Assembly (NCBI GenBank): GCA_000507305.1
Contig: DF239813.1
Location: 96,092 to 160,091, forward strand
DNA: 64,000 bases
Source: Breviolum minutum Mf 1.05b.01
Lineage: Eukaryota; Sar; Dinophyceae; Suessiales; Symbiodiniaceae
Reading direction: 5' to 3'
Below the pieces are notes generated by a model. That model was not told the DNA's origin. It ran no database searches and worked only from the letters and a program-made list of their open reading frames with translations. Position 1 is the first letter of the stretch. Every line of letters begins with the position of its first letter. Shown here piece after piece: positions 1-13,100 of the stretch. The translations under genes were made by a program, and so were the position numbers.

Positions 1-2
1 AT

Positions 3-104
3 GGCAGTTTTAACACATCAACTGCTGTGACCCCTGCGAAGGACGAGTCGGATGGCGAGAATACTAGAGAAAATATTAGACCACATCTGCATTCCCCAAG
101 AACC
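3..104 (+). CDS. partial exon candidate at left edge
   Basis: The third frame is open from the window edge to a TGA at about 111 and encodes a Ser/Thr/Asp/Glu-rich stretch (GSFNTSTAVTPAKDESDGEN). The two other frames hit stops within 30 bases. It could be a linker exon of the gene entering from the left, possibly the CFAP57-like gene, but there is no recognisable domain and the donor is not certain. Confidence 0.3.
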
Positions 105-191
105 TATCACTGAACATCTTCCCAAAGGAAACCTATTGGACAAATCCTGGACCAGTTGGAATGGTCAAAACACTGTGATTCATGGGATACT

Positions 192-294
192 GTTGATGGA
201 CAAAATCCGGCTAACCAGTTGAGGTTGGTAGTTTATCCCATTATTTACAAGGTTTTATACATACCAGGCGGTGCAGGATTTCGTCCATCAACAG
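192..294. mobile_element. family G introner (GTTGATGG..CATCAACAG)
   Basis: Inverted-repeat element beginning GTTGATGGAC and ending CCATCAACAG, so GT..AG at its ends. Inner part carries the family-typical words for a GGTTGGTAGTTTATCC arm and a GTGCAGGATTTC arm. Orientation is reversed relative to most copies. Confidence 0.8.
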
Positions 295-554
295 TATGTG
301 CCATATCAACTGATTGGTTTGAGTTGTTCATCGACTGTATCTGTTCTACCTTCTATTTTCTAGCTTGACGAACCTTCATTTGGAAGTAATTATGTAGATT
401 CTCCTACAGGCCCACCTGTTGCCAGAACATACCAGACACAGAACCCTTTCCAATGTACCCCAAAAAACCGGTTTCTTGCAAGATTTTCCCATAGTCAACT
501 ACCTATCATTTTTCACATGCTTTATTGCCTAGCCTCCAAAAACAAAAAAAAACT

Positions 555-629
555 AACATATCCCCCATCTTTTTGAAGATGATGTTCCTTTTCTACTTTT
601 CCTGATAGTCTGGATATGTTGGTTTGCAG
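555..629. mobile_element. family C element, ATATCC subtype
   Basis: Palindromic arms ACATATCCCC and GGATATGTTGG around a TTTTTGAAGATGATGTTCC core. The same core and arms recur at 29577 and 50549, which defines a subtype of family C. Confidence 0.55.
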
Positions 630-810
630 GAGGGTAAAACAAGTCCAACCCCTCATTGCTTCCCCCCTGTCATCCAGTTGTGTCAAACAGAAACCTCAGA
701 GGTTTGGGACTATCAAGCGGGTCGTTGTGACATTTGTTCCTTGAGCTTCAGCTGCGGCCGTTGTGGAAGGGGGATAAATGGATTTCAAGGAGATAAGTTC
801 GTGGCAGGTT
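624..810 (+). CDS. weak exon candidate, two CxxC pairs
   Basis: Open frame of about 60 codons starting near a possible acceptor TTTGCAG and ending at GTGGCAG|GTTAAC. It contains CDICSLSFSCGRC, which looks like two CxxC pairs, but another frame is also open here and no family is recognised. It may be chance. Confidence 0.25.
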
Positions 811-819
811 AACCACAGC

Positions 820-1420
820 TTTAGATGCGTATATATAGTAGTTTTTTTTAAAACAGACATATAGTGACATATAGATAGTATGATTATGATAGAATTGAGC
901 TCAACATACTTGGAGTGCCTTCTTCCAAGTAAGAAATTATGTGATTTGGTTGGTATCTGAGGGCACCGTCATATGCACCTTATGTTAAAGTTTTTGAATA
1001 TTACTACAGCACGGTACCTCAAAAGGTAGCTTAGTAGGGGAATTCCCTTCAAAAGAAGTCTTGTAATTCACCCAGAAACATGGTCATCCTAGTGATTCTT
1101 TACGAGATGAAGGAGGCTGAAATTGAGGTTTTGGACTACTTCGGGGCATATTTTTTGGTATATTTCAATCTCGTGCCCATGATGATATTTATATACCTAG
1201 ATCCTTTGAACATTGCAACAATTAAGTCCCAACAAGTTGCCAAACGCGCATTGCCTTTTCTTTCTGTCGCTTTATCCTCAAAGGAATGCTGGAATCATAG
1301 ACTCATAACCTACGTGTCATCAAAAATCTAGATTTTGAAGGTAAAATATATATAATATAATACTTAGCCCTCCCTCTGTCTCTGTAAATAACCAATAAAT
1401 CAAATAGATAAAGAAATCAA
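820..1420. other. no recognisable feature
   Basis: AT-rich DNA with short poly-T runs. A 83-codon open frame at 1080-1331 has hydrophobic, low-information composition and no flanking splice logic, so I see nothing supportable here. Confidence 0.4.
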
Positions 1421-1424
1421 CAAC

Positions 1425-1567
1425 TACAAGGTGGGCCTCTACGATCGTTATAAATTGGGTGAACTCACTCCTATAAGTAGTGTTATAACGCCAGTTACCC
1501 ATTTTATAATGCCATTTGTAGGGGTTATAGCTCAATTTATAACGATCGTAGGGGTGCCTACCTTGTA
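1425..1567. mobile_element. family A element
   Basis: Long palindrome with termini TACAAGGTGGGC and CCTACCTTGTA. The inside has the family A signature: TTATAAATTGGG, CCTATAAGTAGTGTTATAAC, CCAGTTACCCATTT and TTATAACGATCGTAGGGG. Confidence 0.85.
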
Positions 1568-1783
1568 GAATTATACACATGTATGAATTGATATAAACTC
1601 TTGTGGGTTTCTCACCACTACATGACCAGGCTCCCATACCATTTTCCAAGGCTGGCAAGCTCCCGAAGAATTGACCAGTGTCTTGGATAGCGAAAAACAG
1701 CCACACCGGGCGCGATGATACACGACCCGGGGCATGGATTTCCAAGCACCAATTTAAGGTGCTGTTGTTTGAAGAATATCTAG

Positions 1784-1896
1784 GTGGTTGGCAACTCAAA
1801 TATTTTTGGAATTTTCACCCGGATTACCCGGGGAGATGATCCAATTTGACGTTCGCATATTTTTCCAAGATGGCTTGGTGAAAAACCACCAACGGA
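1784..1896. mobile_element. family B introner, eroded 3' end
   Basis: Starts GTGGTTGGCAACTCAAATAT after CTAG and ends AAAAACCACCAACGG, where the usual CTAG is lost. Core words ATTTTCACCC and GATCCAATTTGAC are family B. Confidence 0.75.
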
Positions 1897-2387
1897 TCGA
1901 TAAGAACATAATAGCCACCTGGTTCTCGGATTGAAAGGTGGCCACCTTGTTGGGCCTGGTAAATCGCTACCACATGAGTGTTGTTTTTTTTTAAGGAGGG
2001 GGAGTACCCAAGTAATATTCTAATCACAACTGGAATCCACAAAAAAAAAGATAACATCACAAATTCGAAAAAAAACAAGCTGGAATCATAAGTGGACGAT
2101 TTTTTTTGTGATTCCACAAACAGAATCCATACAGTTCATTCCACCTGGTGTTTCAGACAGAATATCAATTTGGGTGTTTCAGTCACCAAAAGAAAAAGCG
2201 ACTTGAGGAAGAGAGACTACTCAACTGCCTTGAAATGCCGTTGTTTTGTCTTTTTTTTTCTTTTAGCTCTTTTCCGGTAGCTAAAAACGAATGCCTTCAA
2301 TTTTTTCTACAACTACTGACTAGAGATTCAGGGTATGAATCGCAAGTAGACAGAAAGTGGTGTGATTGATATACAGACTATACATGT

Positions 2388-2475
2388 CCATATATATATA
2401 TATTCATATTTACATATGTGAATACATGTCTACATATATATATATATATATGATTATATATGTAGATATGTATAT
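2388..2475. repeat. TA-rich microsatellite
   Basis: Alternating (TA)n runs, two main blocks at about 2392-2402 and 2436-2450, interrupted by CATATG words. Confidence 0.8.
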
Positions 2476-2878
2476 CTATATCTCCATTTCCAAGTTGCAA
2501 GATTTATTTCTCCCCCATTTTCAATGTTGTTTTTAATCCTCCCCAAGTCTGAGACGACATATTCTTGAAAAAAACGATTGGACCGAGTATTTTGGGGCCG
2601 ACCTTGGTGCATATCCAAGGTTTGGCTTTACATCCTTTTGGCTTTCTCCTGGCAGTAAGCTTCAGTGATAGGCAGGTCCCCCGAAATTTGCCAGAAGATA
2701 TGACGTGATAGACATGTTCAACTTGCTGGCTCAACCACCACCTAGACAAGTCTGATGAGAATGGATGCTTGAAGGATGATTTGTTTACTTATTGGAAGTC
2801 ATGAAGTCATATTTCAGGATGGCATATGAATGCATACAACAGATGATGTCTTTGGATAACACTTTGAAGTACCCTCAG

Positions 2879-2982
2879 GTAAACTAACACTTTGCCATGG
2901 TAAATCCCAATTATTTCTCAGGTAAGTATCAGATACCATCAAAATTAGGTGAAATTTCCATGGCTATCTTAGTTCACTGGAG
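2879..2982. mobile_element. family F introner (GTAAACTAAC..)
   Basis: Begins CAG|GTAAACTAACACTTTGCC, a strong donor-like sequence, and ends TTAGTTCACTGGAG. The arms are partly complementary and carry the family F TTTGCCATGG/CCATGGCTATCTTAG pair. Confidence 0.7.
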
Positions 2983-2989
2983 GGTACCT

Positions 2990-3345
2990 TGTTGTTTTTT
3001 TTGTTTATTTGTGGAGATGAACTGAGCTGGATGGTGAACATGTTGTGACTGTTGGAGGGATGTTGCTGGGGACCACTAGCAGGTTGGTTGAACATCAAGT
3101 TTCACATGTTTTCACCTGTCTTCGAATTGTGCCAATGGTTGTCATTTCAATTCTTAATCTCTATATCATGGGATGTTCGTCATCCAGAAAACACCGGAAT
3201 TAACAGATGAGAGCTTGACATTTATTCCCCTGAATTTTGACATGTTTGAAAGGAGGTACATTTGCCAGACCATCAGTTTTTGGTCCCTATGTTAAATTTC
3301 GGGGATGTAACTAATATTCCAACAGGTTTTAAGATTGACATACTC
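2990..3345. other. no recognisable feature
   Basis: Unique-looking AT-rich sequence without a convincing reading frame or inverted repeat. Confidence 0.4.
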
Positions 3346-3348
3346 AGC

Positions 3349-3470
3349 ATATGGATGTTTCCGAAAATAGTGGTACCCCCAAATCATCCATTTTAATAGG
3401 GTTTTCGGGTTTTCCATTATTTTCACCATCCATTTTGGGGTACCCCTATTTTTGGAGTTCCACCCATATG
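3349..3470. mobile_element. family E element
   Basis: Termini ATATGGATGTTTCC and a diverged right arm TTTGGAGTTCCACCCATAT. The inside has AATAGTGGTACCCCC, CATTTTAATAGGGTTTTCGG and CCATTTTGGGGTACCCC, matching copies at 12205, 22691 and 50797. Confidence 0.8.
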
Positions 3471-3650
3471 GTGAAGTGGAGACTGGACTTATGGTTTAAG
3501 GAGAGACAGATTCGAACAGGTCACGAAGGCATTTTCAGGAAGAAACATCGAAACTGTCGTGATTTCACCCATTTGAACCGGAAGTTTTCTACAGATGTCG
3601 CTGATTTGAGGTATGGTTGGTACTGGTATAAGCCTTACAGATTGCTGCTT

Positions 3651-3751
3651 TACCCCCGGAAAACTAACATGAAACCCAAAAATTGGTGTTTTGTAGCTTT
3701 GTCTCCTTTTCCAAAGGGGGTATTTTCAGGTTCAATGTTAGTTTTCGGGGG
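3651..3751. mobile_element. family C element
   Basis: Arms CCCCGGAAAACTAACAT and ATGTTAGTTTTCGGGGG enclose CCTTTTCCAAAGGGGG and TTTTCAGGTTC segments typical of family C. Confidence 0.75.
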
Positions 3752-4002
3752 TCTAGGTGTTTTTCTTGTCCATTTCTTGATTTTGTTGAAAGGTTGATGA
3801 CCAAAAAGGGTGTTTACCCTGCAAGAAATGGCGTTTTCAAACATGTCATCATCAACTTTGTAGCCAGCAGCACTGTGTTGTTGAGTTTTTTTTTTTGAAT
3901 TCGGCTTGAAATTGGAAGCAGCAGCCCAGAGGTCTGATTTTTTTTAATGGGGGAATCCAACAAAAAATCCGAGCTTCAACAAATATGGAGAAACACCATA
4001 TA

Positions 4003-4115
4003 CTCCCTGGAAGTTTAACAGCTCGACCCTGAAAATTATTTCCTATCCCAAAAGGAAATGAATCCATCTTCCAACCATGATTTTTCAGGGGCGAACGGTT
4101 AAACTTCGGGGGTGT
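4003..4115. mobile_element. family C element, TTTAACAG subtype
   Basis: Arms CCTGGAAGTTTAACAGCTCG and GAACGGTTAAACTTCGGGGG with the internal words CCCAAAAGGAAATGAATCC and CATCTTCCAACCATGATTTT. The same subtype occurs at 19429, 21882 and 46863. Confidence 0.8.
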
Positions 4116-4119
4116 ATAC

Positions 4120-5500
4120 CAACAAAGTGGGTCGCATAACTCCACCGTTATAAGGTTTGGGTCCTATAACCTCACCAAAAATTTCCGGGGTGAAATGTCG
4201 GGTCCCAGGTTAATACCCATTGAACATGTTCGGATATTTTTTTTAAAAGGGGTTCATACAAAAAAACAAAACAAACAGTAACTCCATGTATTATTTTTTC
4301 GGAATCGGCCGGGGGCTTATCAATGACCCTGAAATTAGTTCCCCTTGGAAATTTCAGGCATATATAGATCACCTGGATCACCCTTGACGTTTGTCTCTCA
4401 CGCGCCGGATGGAAACCTCCAGGATCCGTTTGATGGAAATCCTCTCCAAAGAGTCTCACTGGCATTGCGTTGTGCGTTTCAGCGGGGGTTAAACACAAAA
4501 AACGACTGAAAAAGGGATGGCCAGGTCTGGAACACAAGAGGATTGGCGCTGGACGACCAAAATATCAAAATCATCGACCAGCAGATGGCTTAGTTTGGGG
4601 GCTGATTTTTTTTTGTCTTTCGCATCGGGGCCATATCCATGGCGCACTGAGATATATGTTTCAAGGTTTGATAGCACAGTTGTATACGGGCATTTTGAAG
4701 GAAAAAGGACACGATATTGACAAACAAACCCTTACAAGTCACATGGTTTATGAGAGATCATAGTCATAGTCTTTTTGTTACTATCCAATGGTTTAAGTCT
4801 GGTGACTGGAAAAATTGCAACAAGTTCATTTGGCTCAGTTTGAGTCATAGATTTACATGTTATTCCAAAATTAGATGGTTGAAAAACTATGCAATACATT
4901 CGATATATCGTCAATATTCTATACTATGTTCTATATATTCTTATATATTTTATTTGGTGCATTATATCCCCAACCCCACCATGACTCTTCCCATCTCATC
5001 CACCACAAACAAAAAACTGGGGCAACGTAACCTGCCAGTCTGAAGCTCTTTTCGGAGATCAACATCAAGTGTCCAACTCAGGGAGGGGCAAATTGGTGAA
5101 GTTTGCGGCTACGGAGATTTTTGGTTCTCGAAAAAGGAAAAAAACACCTTTGAATCAACTCGGGGGGTTGTAAGATAAGAAAAACTTGAACTGATTGTTT
5201 TCTTTACAAAGATAGCTGTACATATTTTTTTAAAGATTATTTTGATATATTTATAAATCTATACATCTAGGTGGCTATTGGATGGTTTGCGATCAATTAA
5301 TATATACTGTAGGTAAACATGTGTCAGTTCTATTTGCAAAAGGCGGTGTTTTCCTTCTCCTTTCTATCAGAATCTTGTTTGTTATGCAGGATCCCATGGC
5401 CTGAATTTTTTTTTAAGCATTAACACAATAACACAGGTTCTTCTCTTGTCCCCAGTTCTATGGGGTGTTTCAACAGTTTTAAAGAAGAGGGCAAATCTTT
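4120..5500. other. no supportable gene
   Basis: Several overlapping open frames of 60-120 codons exist on both strands, but none has domain-like composition or flanking splice signals, and they overlap one another. I see no inverted-repeat element of the recurrent families here. Confidence 0.4.
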
Positions 5501-5636
5501 AGAATGAGTTGCCCTATTTTTTTGTGAATCATTGTTTACTTCAAGAAGTTTGGTCGAGTCATAAGGATCATCAAATGCAAAAGTCTATGTTGGAGCGACC
5601 TCAAACATCTCAAATGCAAGCGGAACTCGTTTACAG

Positions 5637-5695
5637 ATGTTCCACTGATGAAAGATCTACCCAAATTCAAAGACATCTACATGCCTGGAGTAAAG
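5637..5695 (+). CDS. CFAP57: CFAP57-like exon 1 of those visible
   Basis: Acceptor TTTACAG|AT and donor GTAAAG|GTTCAT bound a frame that reads VPLMKDLPKFKDIYMPGVK. This aligns with the family segment LxxDIxxFKEYxVxGC directly before the FSxGGHLFAAV strand. The other two frames are also open, so the frame choice rests on this match. Confidence 0.6.
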
Positions 5696-7128
5696 GTTCA
5701 TACGTATTTCATACATGCCCAGATGCTCATTGAACGGTTTATTTACCTACATGCCTACATCATTTACGGAGGAGTTGTGCTTGTAAAAGGTGGATGCACA
5801 ACAGGGGTCACCTTTGATTTTCAGGTTAAGTACAAGGTGGGAGAGCACCAGTTATTAAAATGGAGTCATATATTACAAGGTGGGCCCCTACTAGTTGTAA
5901 ATTGAGTTATAACCCCTTTTAAATGGCCTTATAAACGGGTAACTGGGGTTATAACACTACTTATAGGAGTTATAACCCATTTTAATAACTGGTAGGGGCC
6001 CACCTTGTATAACCCCTTTTTCAATGGCCATACAAATAAATGGGTGTACCTGGGGTTTTTCAAGAACCCCTATAACTGGAGTATCGGCTCGTGATTTTCC
6101 GCCTTTGAAAGGGATGAATTTGGGATTCCCCCCGGGGCCAATGTATGAAGGTTGCAGGTTAGGTAACTCTAAGGTTGCTTCAACTCCTATAAGGTGGGCC
6201 CCTACCAGTTATAAATTGGGTTATAACTCCTATAAGTAGTGTTATAACCCCAGTTTCCCATTTATAAGGTCATTTATAGGGGTTATAACTCAATTTATAA
6301 CGATCGTAGGGGCCCACCTTGTATGTGTATGCTAGAATTATACATCCATTTTTCAAGACTCTCATACCACTTCCAACGCTGTTTTTCCGCTGCCACGAGG
6401 AATATTCACTTGTTGCGTTTTTCCAATGGCGGTCATCTCATAGCAGCAGCACAGGTGAAGAAAGGGATGCGTTGGTTTTTGGTTGGGAACCTCTATGCTA
6501 GGTGGTGGTTTCATGTTTTTATTTTCACCCCTATTTGGGGAAGATTCCCATTTTTACTAATATTTTTCAGATGGGTTGAAACCACCAACTAGTATTGATG
6601 GACAGTCTAGTTGATACCCCCCTCGAAGTTAAAACATGGCCCCCTGAAAAATTATGATGGTTGGAAGACGATCCTTTCCTATTGGGTTTCGGTATCTTTT
6701 CAGGGGGTAATGTTTTTTGTCCCAAGTCTATCTCCCCAAGTCTGCTTTTTCTTGAGTACCCTGAAGGGCTGAATAACCCATAGGATCTATGTATGGTATA
6801 TTTACCTACATTTGGTTTATTTTTATGGTAAATGTAGGGAAATATACCATACATGGATCCTGTGGGTAATAGATCATGTTGGAACTTTTCCATATATTAC
6901 AAACTCCTGGCCCAAGGTAATGGGATATATGATTTTTTTAATTTTCCCACACATGCTCTACTGTCGTAGACGATTTGGGGATGCAGGGTTTTTTCTCATA
7001 CTTTTGGGGATGCGAGCACGATTTCCCAGTGAATTGACCCTTACCCACACAACCTCTTACATGTCGACTTCTGACGGACTTGTTGTCGTTCTTGTTCCTG
7101 TTCCTGTTCCTGTTCCTGTTCCTGTTCC

Positions 7129-7189
<61 letters not shown>

Positions 7190-10100
7190 CTTCCTGGTCG
7201 TGGTGGTGGTGGTGGTCAATATGGAAGAATGTGGTTTCTTTAAGGACAACTTAAAGTGGAGGGATGTTCTTGTTGTGTTTTGTTGGTGGAGACGACAATG
7301 ACGAGGGGGGCCCAGTGCTATGAAGGATGGGAGTTGAAGAGTCAGTATTTCCATTCTATTTGTTTTAATGTCCTACTTGGATGTTCCAGGAAGTTAGCAA
7401 ATGGTTAGTAAATGGGCTATAACCTCCTTATAAATGGATATAAATGGGGGGGTTTTTAACCCACTTACTAACCATTTACTAACTTCCTGGGACATCCAAG
7501 TAGACCGACCTCCAAAAGTCGTATGAATAAAAAAACTGAACAGTTCCAAAACTGGGTGGTGGCAACTCAAAGATTTTTTATGTTCACCCCAAAAATTGGG
7601 GGAAGATGATTTCCATTTTGAGGAGCATATTTTTCAGATGGGTGGGTGAAAAACCACCAACTAGAAAAATATCCTAAAACCAGAGGTTTTTACGGACTTT
7701 GGTGACAGTCCCTTGCGTCCAGCAAATGTAGCCTCTCAACCACCCTAAGAGACGAAGAAAATCAAATTCACTAAGACCAGACAGACTAGCTCCGTGTGTC
7801 AATGCAAGATCATGAAACGTCACAGTTTGCCGAAAAAAACAAACACCGAAACCGCCAACCAACGAACTCCGCAGAAATTTGAGGGTCAAAGATGGTCAAG
7901 TCGTGACCTTTTAATGGCAGACGTGTAGCCTTATGGCAGAGGCCGCACTTGATGCAGTGCCATCGAAATCCTCTTCACTGGCAGTTCCATTGAAGGCAGT
8001 GCCACCTCCAGTTCCTGAGGCCGTTGAACATGACATGGTAGATGTTTCCAAAAATAGGGGGAACACTCCGGTAATCTAACATAGCAATGGAAAATCCACC
8101 AATTGAAGATGTATTTCCTATTCAAGATGGGGATTTTCCATTGCTATGTTTGTTTACCGGAGGGTACCCCAAAATGGATTTCGAAAATAATGGAAAGTCC
8201 TATTAAAATGGATGATTTGGGGGGAAAACCCATTATTTTTGGAAACCCCCACATCTTGCCAGGCTTACACCTCTGGTAAACTAACAATGGCAAATGGGAA
8301 AACCCAACACTTTGAAGGATGTATTTCCTCGTAAAAATGGGTGGTTTTCCATTGCTATACGTTAGTTTACCAGAAGGGTATTTGTTGTTTGGTTGGAGAT
8401 CTTGATAAAAGGAGTCGTGGGTTTTTTGGTTGATTCAAGCACATACTGGTCCGGCGATTTGCAGTCTTTGCGATGATTTTTTGGGTCTCAAGAATTCGGG
8501 GGTGCTGTTTTTGGTATAGGTTTGAACAAAAACTTCCAGGTGTACTTTACCCCTGCGAATTCCAACAGGATGAACTCATTTCCCCCGTTTCCACCGTTGG
8601 TCTCTTTCTCACTTCAGTCATTCAAAAACCATCCACCACTTGGTCAAAATGCATGACTGATTACCCCAACTCCCGTTTATGTATTATGACATGTCCTTAT
8701 ATTTTCAAAATGAATCCCTTTGCAACTCATTTTCGTCGCACACAAACATCGGTGAGATGGTTTTCACCACCACCACAACTCGGCTCGCACCGGCTGTTTG
8801 CTCGCAGGCTTTGTCCAAGGCTTCTGCTGTGGTACCGGAGGCTTTATCTAAAGGAGCACCTGTGCCTGTACCAGAGGCTTTATCCAAAGGAGCACCCTTA
8901 CCGGTGCCTGAGGCCTTATCAAAAGCAGGAACCTTACCGGTACCACCCGTAGCTGTACTGCCGCCTGTCGCTTGGATAAAGGGTGAAAGAGAAACGGGTT
9001 CCATGCCTAAAGATTTGGGAATATACTTTTTTTTGTTGGGGGGGGGGGGAAGAACGGATTTTGCTTTTAAAGAACTTGAATAAATTGAAGCTATTCAGCT
9101 ATTTGGGCCAAACAAATCAAGGAAAAAGATCTGAGTATGAGGAGGTACAAGGTGGGCCCCAACCAGTTGTAACTGGAGTTATAGCCCCTATAAGTAGGGT
9201 TATAACCCCAGTTACCCATTTATTTTCGGCCATTTATAGGGGATATAACTCCATATACAACTGGTAGGGGCCCAGCTTGCACCCAAGGATGATTTCAAAA
9301 ACCTCCATGACAAATGGGATCTCCCAAGTCATGTTGTATCCCGGCTATGTCAAGGATCCAGACGGATTACTTTCAAACAAATGTGCAACTGGTTGCGAAG
9401 GGTTTTTTGCAGTATCTTTTGATCTCTAAAAAAATATCTATGTATATTTCTATATACATACAGTGTATATATACACTTTATTTCAAGATTTTCAAGTTTG
9501 CACATATTATAATTATTTATATAATAATCTGTGTCTACTTTGAAAGCTTTGATTTCTTTATGAACTGTTACTTTCTACAGTTTATTTCAACACGAGTTTG
9601 AATCACCTTTTGCGGGATCATTGCAGCATATCCAAATTGGGAACCCCCCCAGACTGGAAAATGGTTTCTAAGTAGAAGGAAATGCCTAACATCATCACCC
9701 TAATTGAATTCACATCACCAAGGATCTTTTGCTTCAGAAAATCCTTTTTCATTTACAAACTTCTCAAATCCAACTCTCTCAAAAAAACATCAGCTAAACC
9801 ACCTTCACTTTCAAATTCATACCAGGCGGGCCCCTACTGACAATCGTTATAACTAGAGTTATACATAACTCCAGTTATATTATATAGGGGTTATCTATAA
9901 CCCCAGCTATACCCATTTATTTTTTTTGGGTGGCCCCATTTCACTCCATTCCTACCCACCCAACCCCCGTGGACCAACCTCCACCGAGGAAGTACCCTCT
10001 AAGGCCTCCGCCTCGGTGAAAGCAGGGGGCCCTCCACCTGCTTTTCCAAGTTTGGAGCCGGAGTCGGGAAAGCCCAAAGGGTTTCTTGGCAAACCCGGAA

Positions 10101-13100
10101 ATGCTCCCCCTCCAGGGATTTTCATGTATTTTCCTATCCTAAATGAGGAGCGTTTGGTTGAACCCCTTTTCGAATCCTCAAAAATCACCTTTCAGGCTTT
10201 TTTTTGTTGGAATATAGACAAAAAAGTAGTTGATGGTTTTGAAATTTTGCGTTTACCAGTTGATATGGTAGTTGAAATCCCATTATTTAGAGGGTCAGGT
10301 GGTTGTTTAGATATATCCAAGAAAGCTCCAACAGGACCCACGGTCCACGGACTAAAAAGCTGAGTATCTAATAGCTCTAATAGCAACTTAAGGGTCCGTT
10401 GGTAAGGTTTCATTTAATTTTGATAGACTGGAATGATTGGAATCCAGAAATATCAAAAGGTCATTCTAAATGAGACCCATTTTTGGGGCATCAAACAATG
10501 GCTGGGTGGTGGTTTCAAATCTTTTTTATTTTCACCACTACTTGGGGAAAGAATTATTTTTTGTTCATTACACTCCCTAGAACTAACATAGCCACTGAAC
10601 ATTGGCCATCCCAAAAGGAAATTCGTCTTCCAACCACCAATTTGCAGGTGTGAACTGTTGGTTTCAGGGGAGGTACCCTCATCACTTGGCATATCTTTGG
10701 AATCGCCCCTTGTGCCCAAACAGCCCCTTTGAAATTGGTGGGGTTGAAACAATGCAATTAACTCACTAAAAAAAGAAAAGCTTTTTGCAGGGGGTTTGGA
10801 TAGTTTTTGCCTATAATAAGATTAAAATTATCCATCCTTGAGGGATCAAACCAGCAGCTTACATGTAGGGTAATTTTGAGGGATCAAACCCGTGCATCTT
10901 CAGCTTTTGGCAGGTTTGACCCCCTGGTTCTCAATGGACCGGATCCGGACGTGGTTTTGGAAACAACGAAAACCTATGTAACAAATGGGCCATAATATGT
11001 TTCTTTGTTTTTTTTGAGAGGGCGGGGGAGGAAAGTAGTTGAATCTTGTTGAATGTTATTTTAAGATCTTTTGTTGGCACCATGTTTTTGTGTTTTTTGT
11101 GGATGTTTCGAAACTTTCGTAAGGCTTCCCGAATAGTGGATGTCTTGGTCACCGTTGGTTGGAGTTGTTTCACGCCAACCTCGTCCCGTCCTTCAGGTTG
11201 GTGTTGGGTGATGAAACCTTTCAATTTGCCGCGGGTCTACAAGATTCTTATCCTGACATGGACTTCACGGCCTGCACGGTGCTCTCCACCCAAAACATCA
11301 CCGCAAGGGAGGCAAATCCTTTTCCTCCTGTCATGAAGGGTCGGGTGCGACATATGGTGAATCCTTTGAGTATCGGCAAGACCTTTCCGGTCAATAGCTT
11401 TGATGAGTTGATCTTTTTCTTGCCAGGCTTGAGTTTTTCAGTGCCAAAAGAATTGGGAACTGCAGATCGGCCACTCTTTGCTTATCGAGTACATCATTTT
11501 GTGTTCCAATTGCTGCGCTCAGCAAAATGCCTTCTAAAGGGAGAAGGTCAACTGCATGTGGTGTGGCCTGAGGAAACCAGTCTCATGAGCTCTCCTTGTG
11601 GTGCAGCAGGCATTGAAATGATGCAATTGTTGAATCATTTGGGCTGCAAACCAGAGGCTGCCAAGTATAGCATGGAAAACATCAAGGCGGAATGCATCAA
11701 GCCTATTATTTTTGGTAGCTTTTACAACACTGAATTGCCAGAATGGCTACAAAGTCTACAGATCTCCAGTTTCCAAATTGACATGAAACCCATTTCACTT
11801 CCCTTATCCGTCGCATTGCAGCTGCATCCTGATTTGGAGTTGGTATCCATCAAGGGCGCCGTGACCGTTGCTGGCATGGAAGCACCAAGCGAAACGGCAC
11901 CGTTGCGACAGAAGTTGATCTACGAGGCGATCGCTCGGAAGGCGCGATTGAAGGACGGGGTCCACCATAAGAACCGAAAGTTAAATGGGAAAATCAACCC
12001 TAAAAATTGACAGGTATTGAACCTTGGTGATGGTTCGGGTTTCTCCTATTTTTTTAGGGAAATTTCTCAGGTGATGAATTGGCAAACCCTGAAGGAGATC
12101 TTTAGCCGTGATCCCAAGGAGACCTCCAACTATGATTTGGTGAAGGAAGCCTTAGCGCCAGATCCAGAAGCTTGGGATGGGATATGTATGTTGGATATGA
12201 TATGGGGGTGTTTCCAAAAAAATTGGGGGAAAACCACCCCCAAATGGATTTTGTGAAAATAATGGAAAGCTTTATTTAAATGGATGATTTTGGGGGTACC
12301 ATTATTTTCGGAAACATCCATATATATAAACGGATGATGGTGTGAAAGCTTGGGTAACCGCCCTTTTTATATGTGAGCCGTTTTTTTTTCTAAGTGATGG
12401 AGGGACTTCATGGACACGTTTTTGTTTTCAGGTATCTAAGATGTATCGAATATCTATACAAAATCCTTAAACAAAAACATCGTATTCAGTTGGAGGCAAA
12501 AGTTCCTTCTAACCACATACATCTACATGTGTTTTTTGCAATGAAGATTTTGCGCGGCAATGAACTTGGGGTGATGTGGCTTTTGGATGGATAAATTTGT
12601 GACCCTTACAAATATTGACATTTGCCAACTTGGTTGGGATTTGGGGGATTTTTGGGTTTGTACCATTGAAAAGCCACCGTTAAACTACCATTTGGGATAA
12701 TATTTTCAAGATCTCATGCAAATCCAAGTTTTGCTTGGTGACTTCTTCTTCGGTTTTTTTGTTCAGGTTGAAATGGTGACTTTTGTTTCGTGGGTTTTTG
12801 TTTCCCCCAACCCAGAACTGGGAAAAAGCGGTTTTGTGAGGTATGCAAATGTATCTTCAATGTATGGTAGTTTTTGAAAGCTTTCCTGCAAAAAACGTAC
12901 TGCCTTTTTTGTAGTGTAATGACCCCCTCTATCTACCTGTTCTGTTGGGGTCATTCAGTTATTCCACTTACTAGTATAAAATGACAGAAATCTTCAGAGT
13001 GTAACAATCACCACTTAGGATTTACCATTTGATAACTAATATAGCAATAGAACATCCACCATTTGTGGACCTGCTGTTGATGGAAGAAATCCTGCACCAC

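Noticed and set aside
1320..1799. 159-residue minus-strand open frame
   Set aside because: Runs through a family A element and a family B edge; no domain-like composition.
5520..5640. leucine-rich-repeat reading of WSDLKHLKCKRNSF
   Set aside because: Looked LRR-like at first, but the following VPLMKDLPKF segment fits the CFAP57 spacing better and an acceptor separates the two parts.
6938..7354. minus-strand poly-Asn protein and plus-strand poly-Val/Leu proteins
   Set aside because: Produced by the (GTTCCT)n(GTT)n microsatellite.
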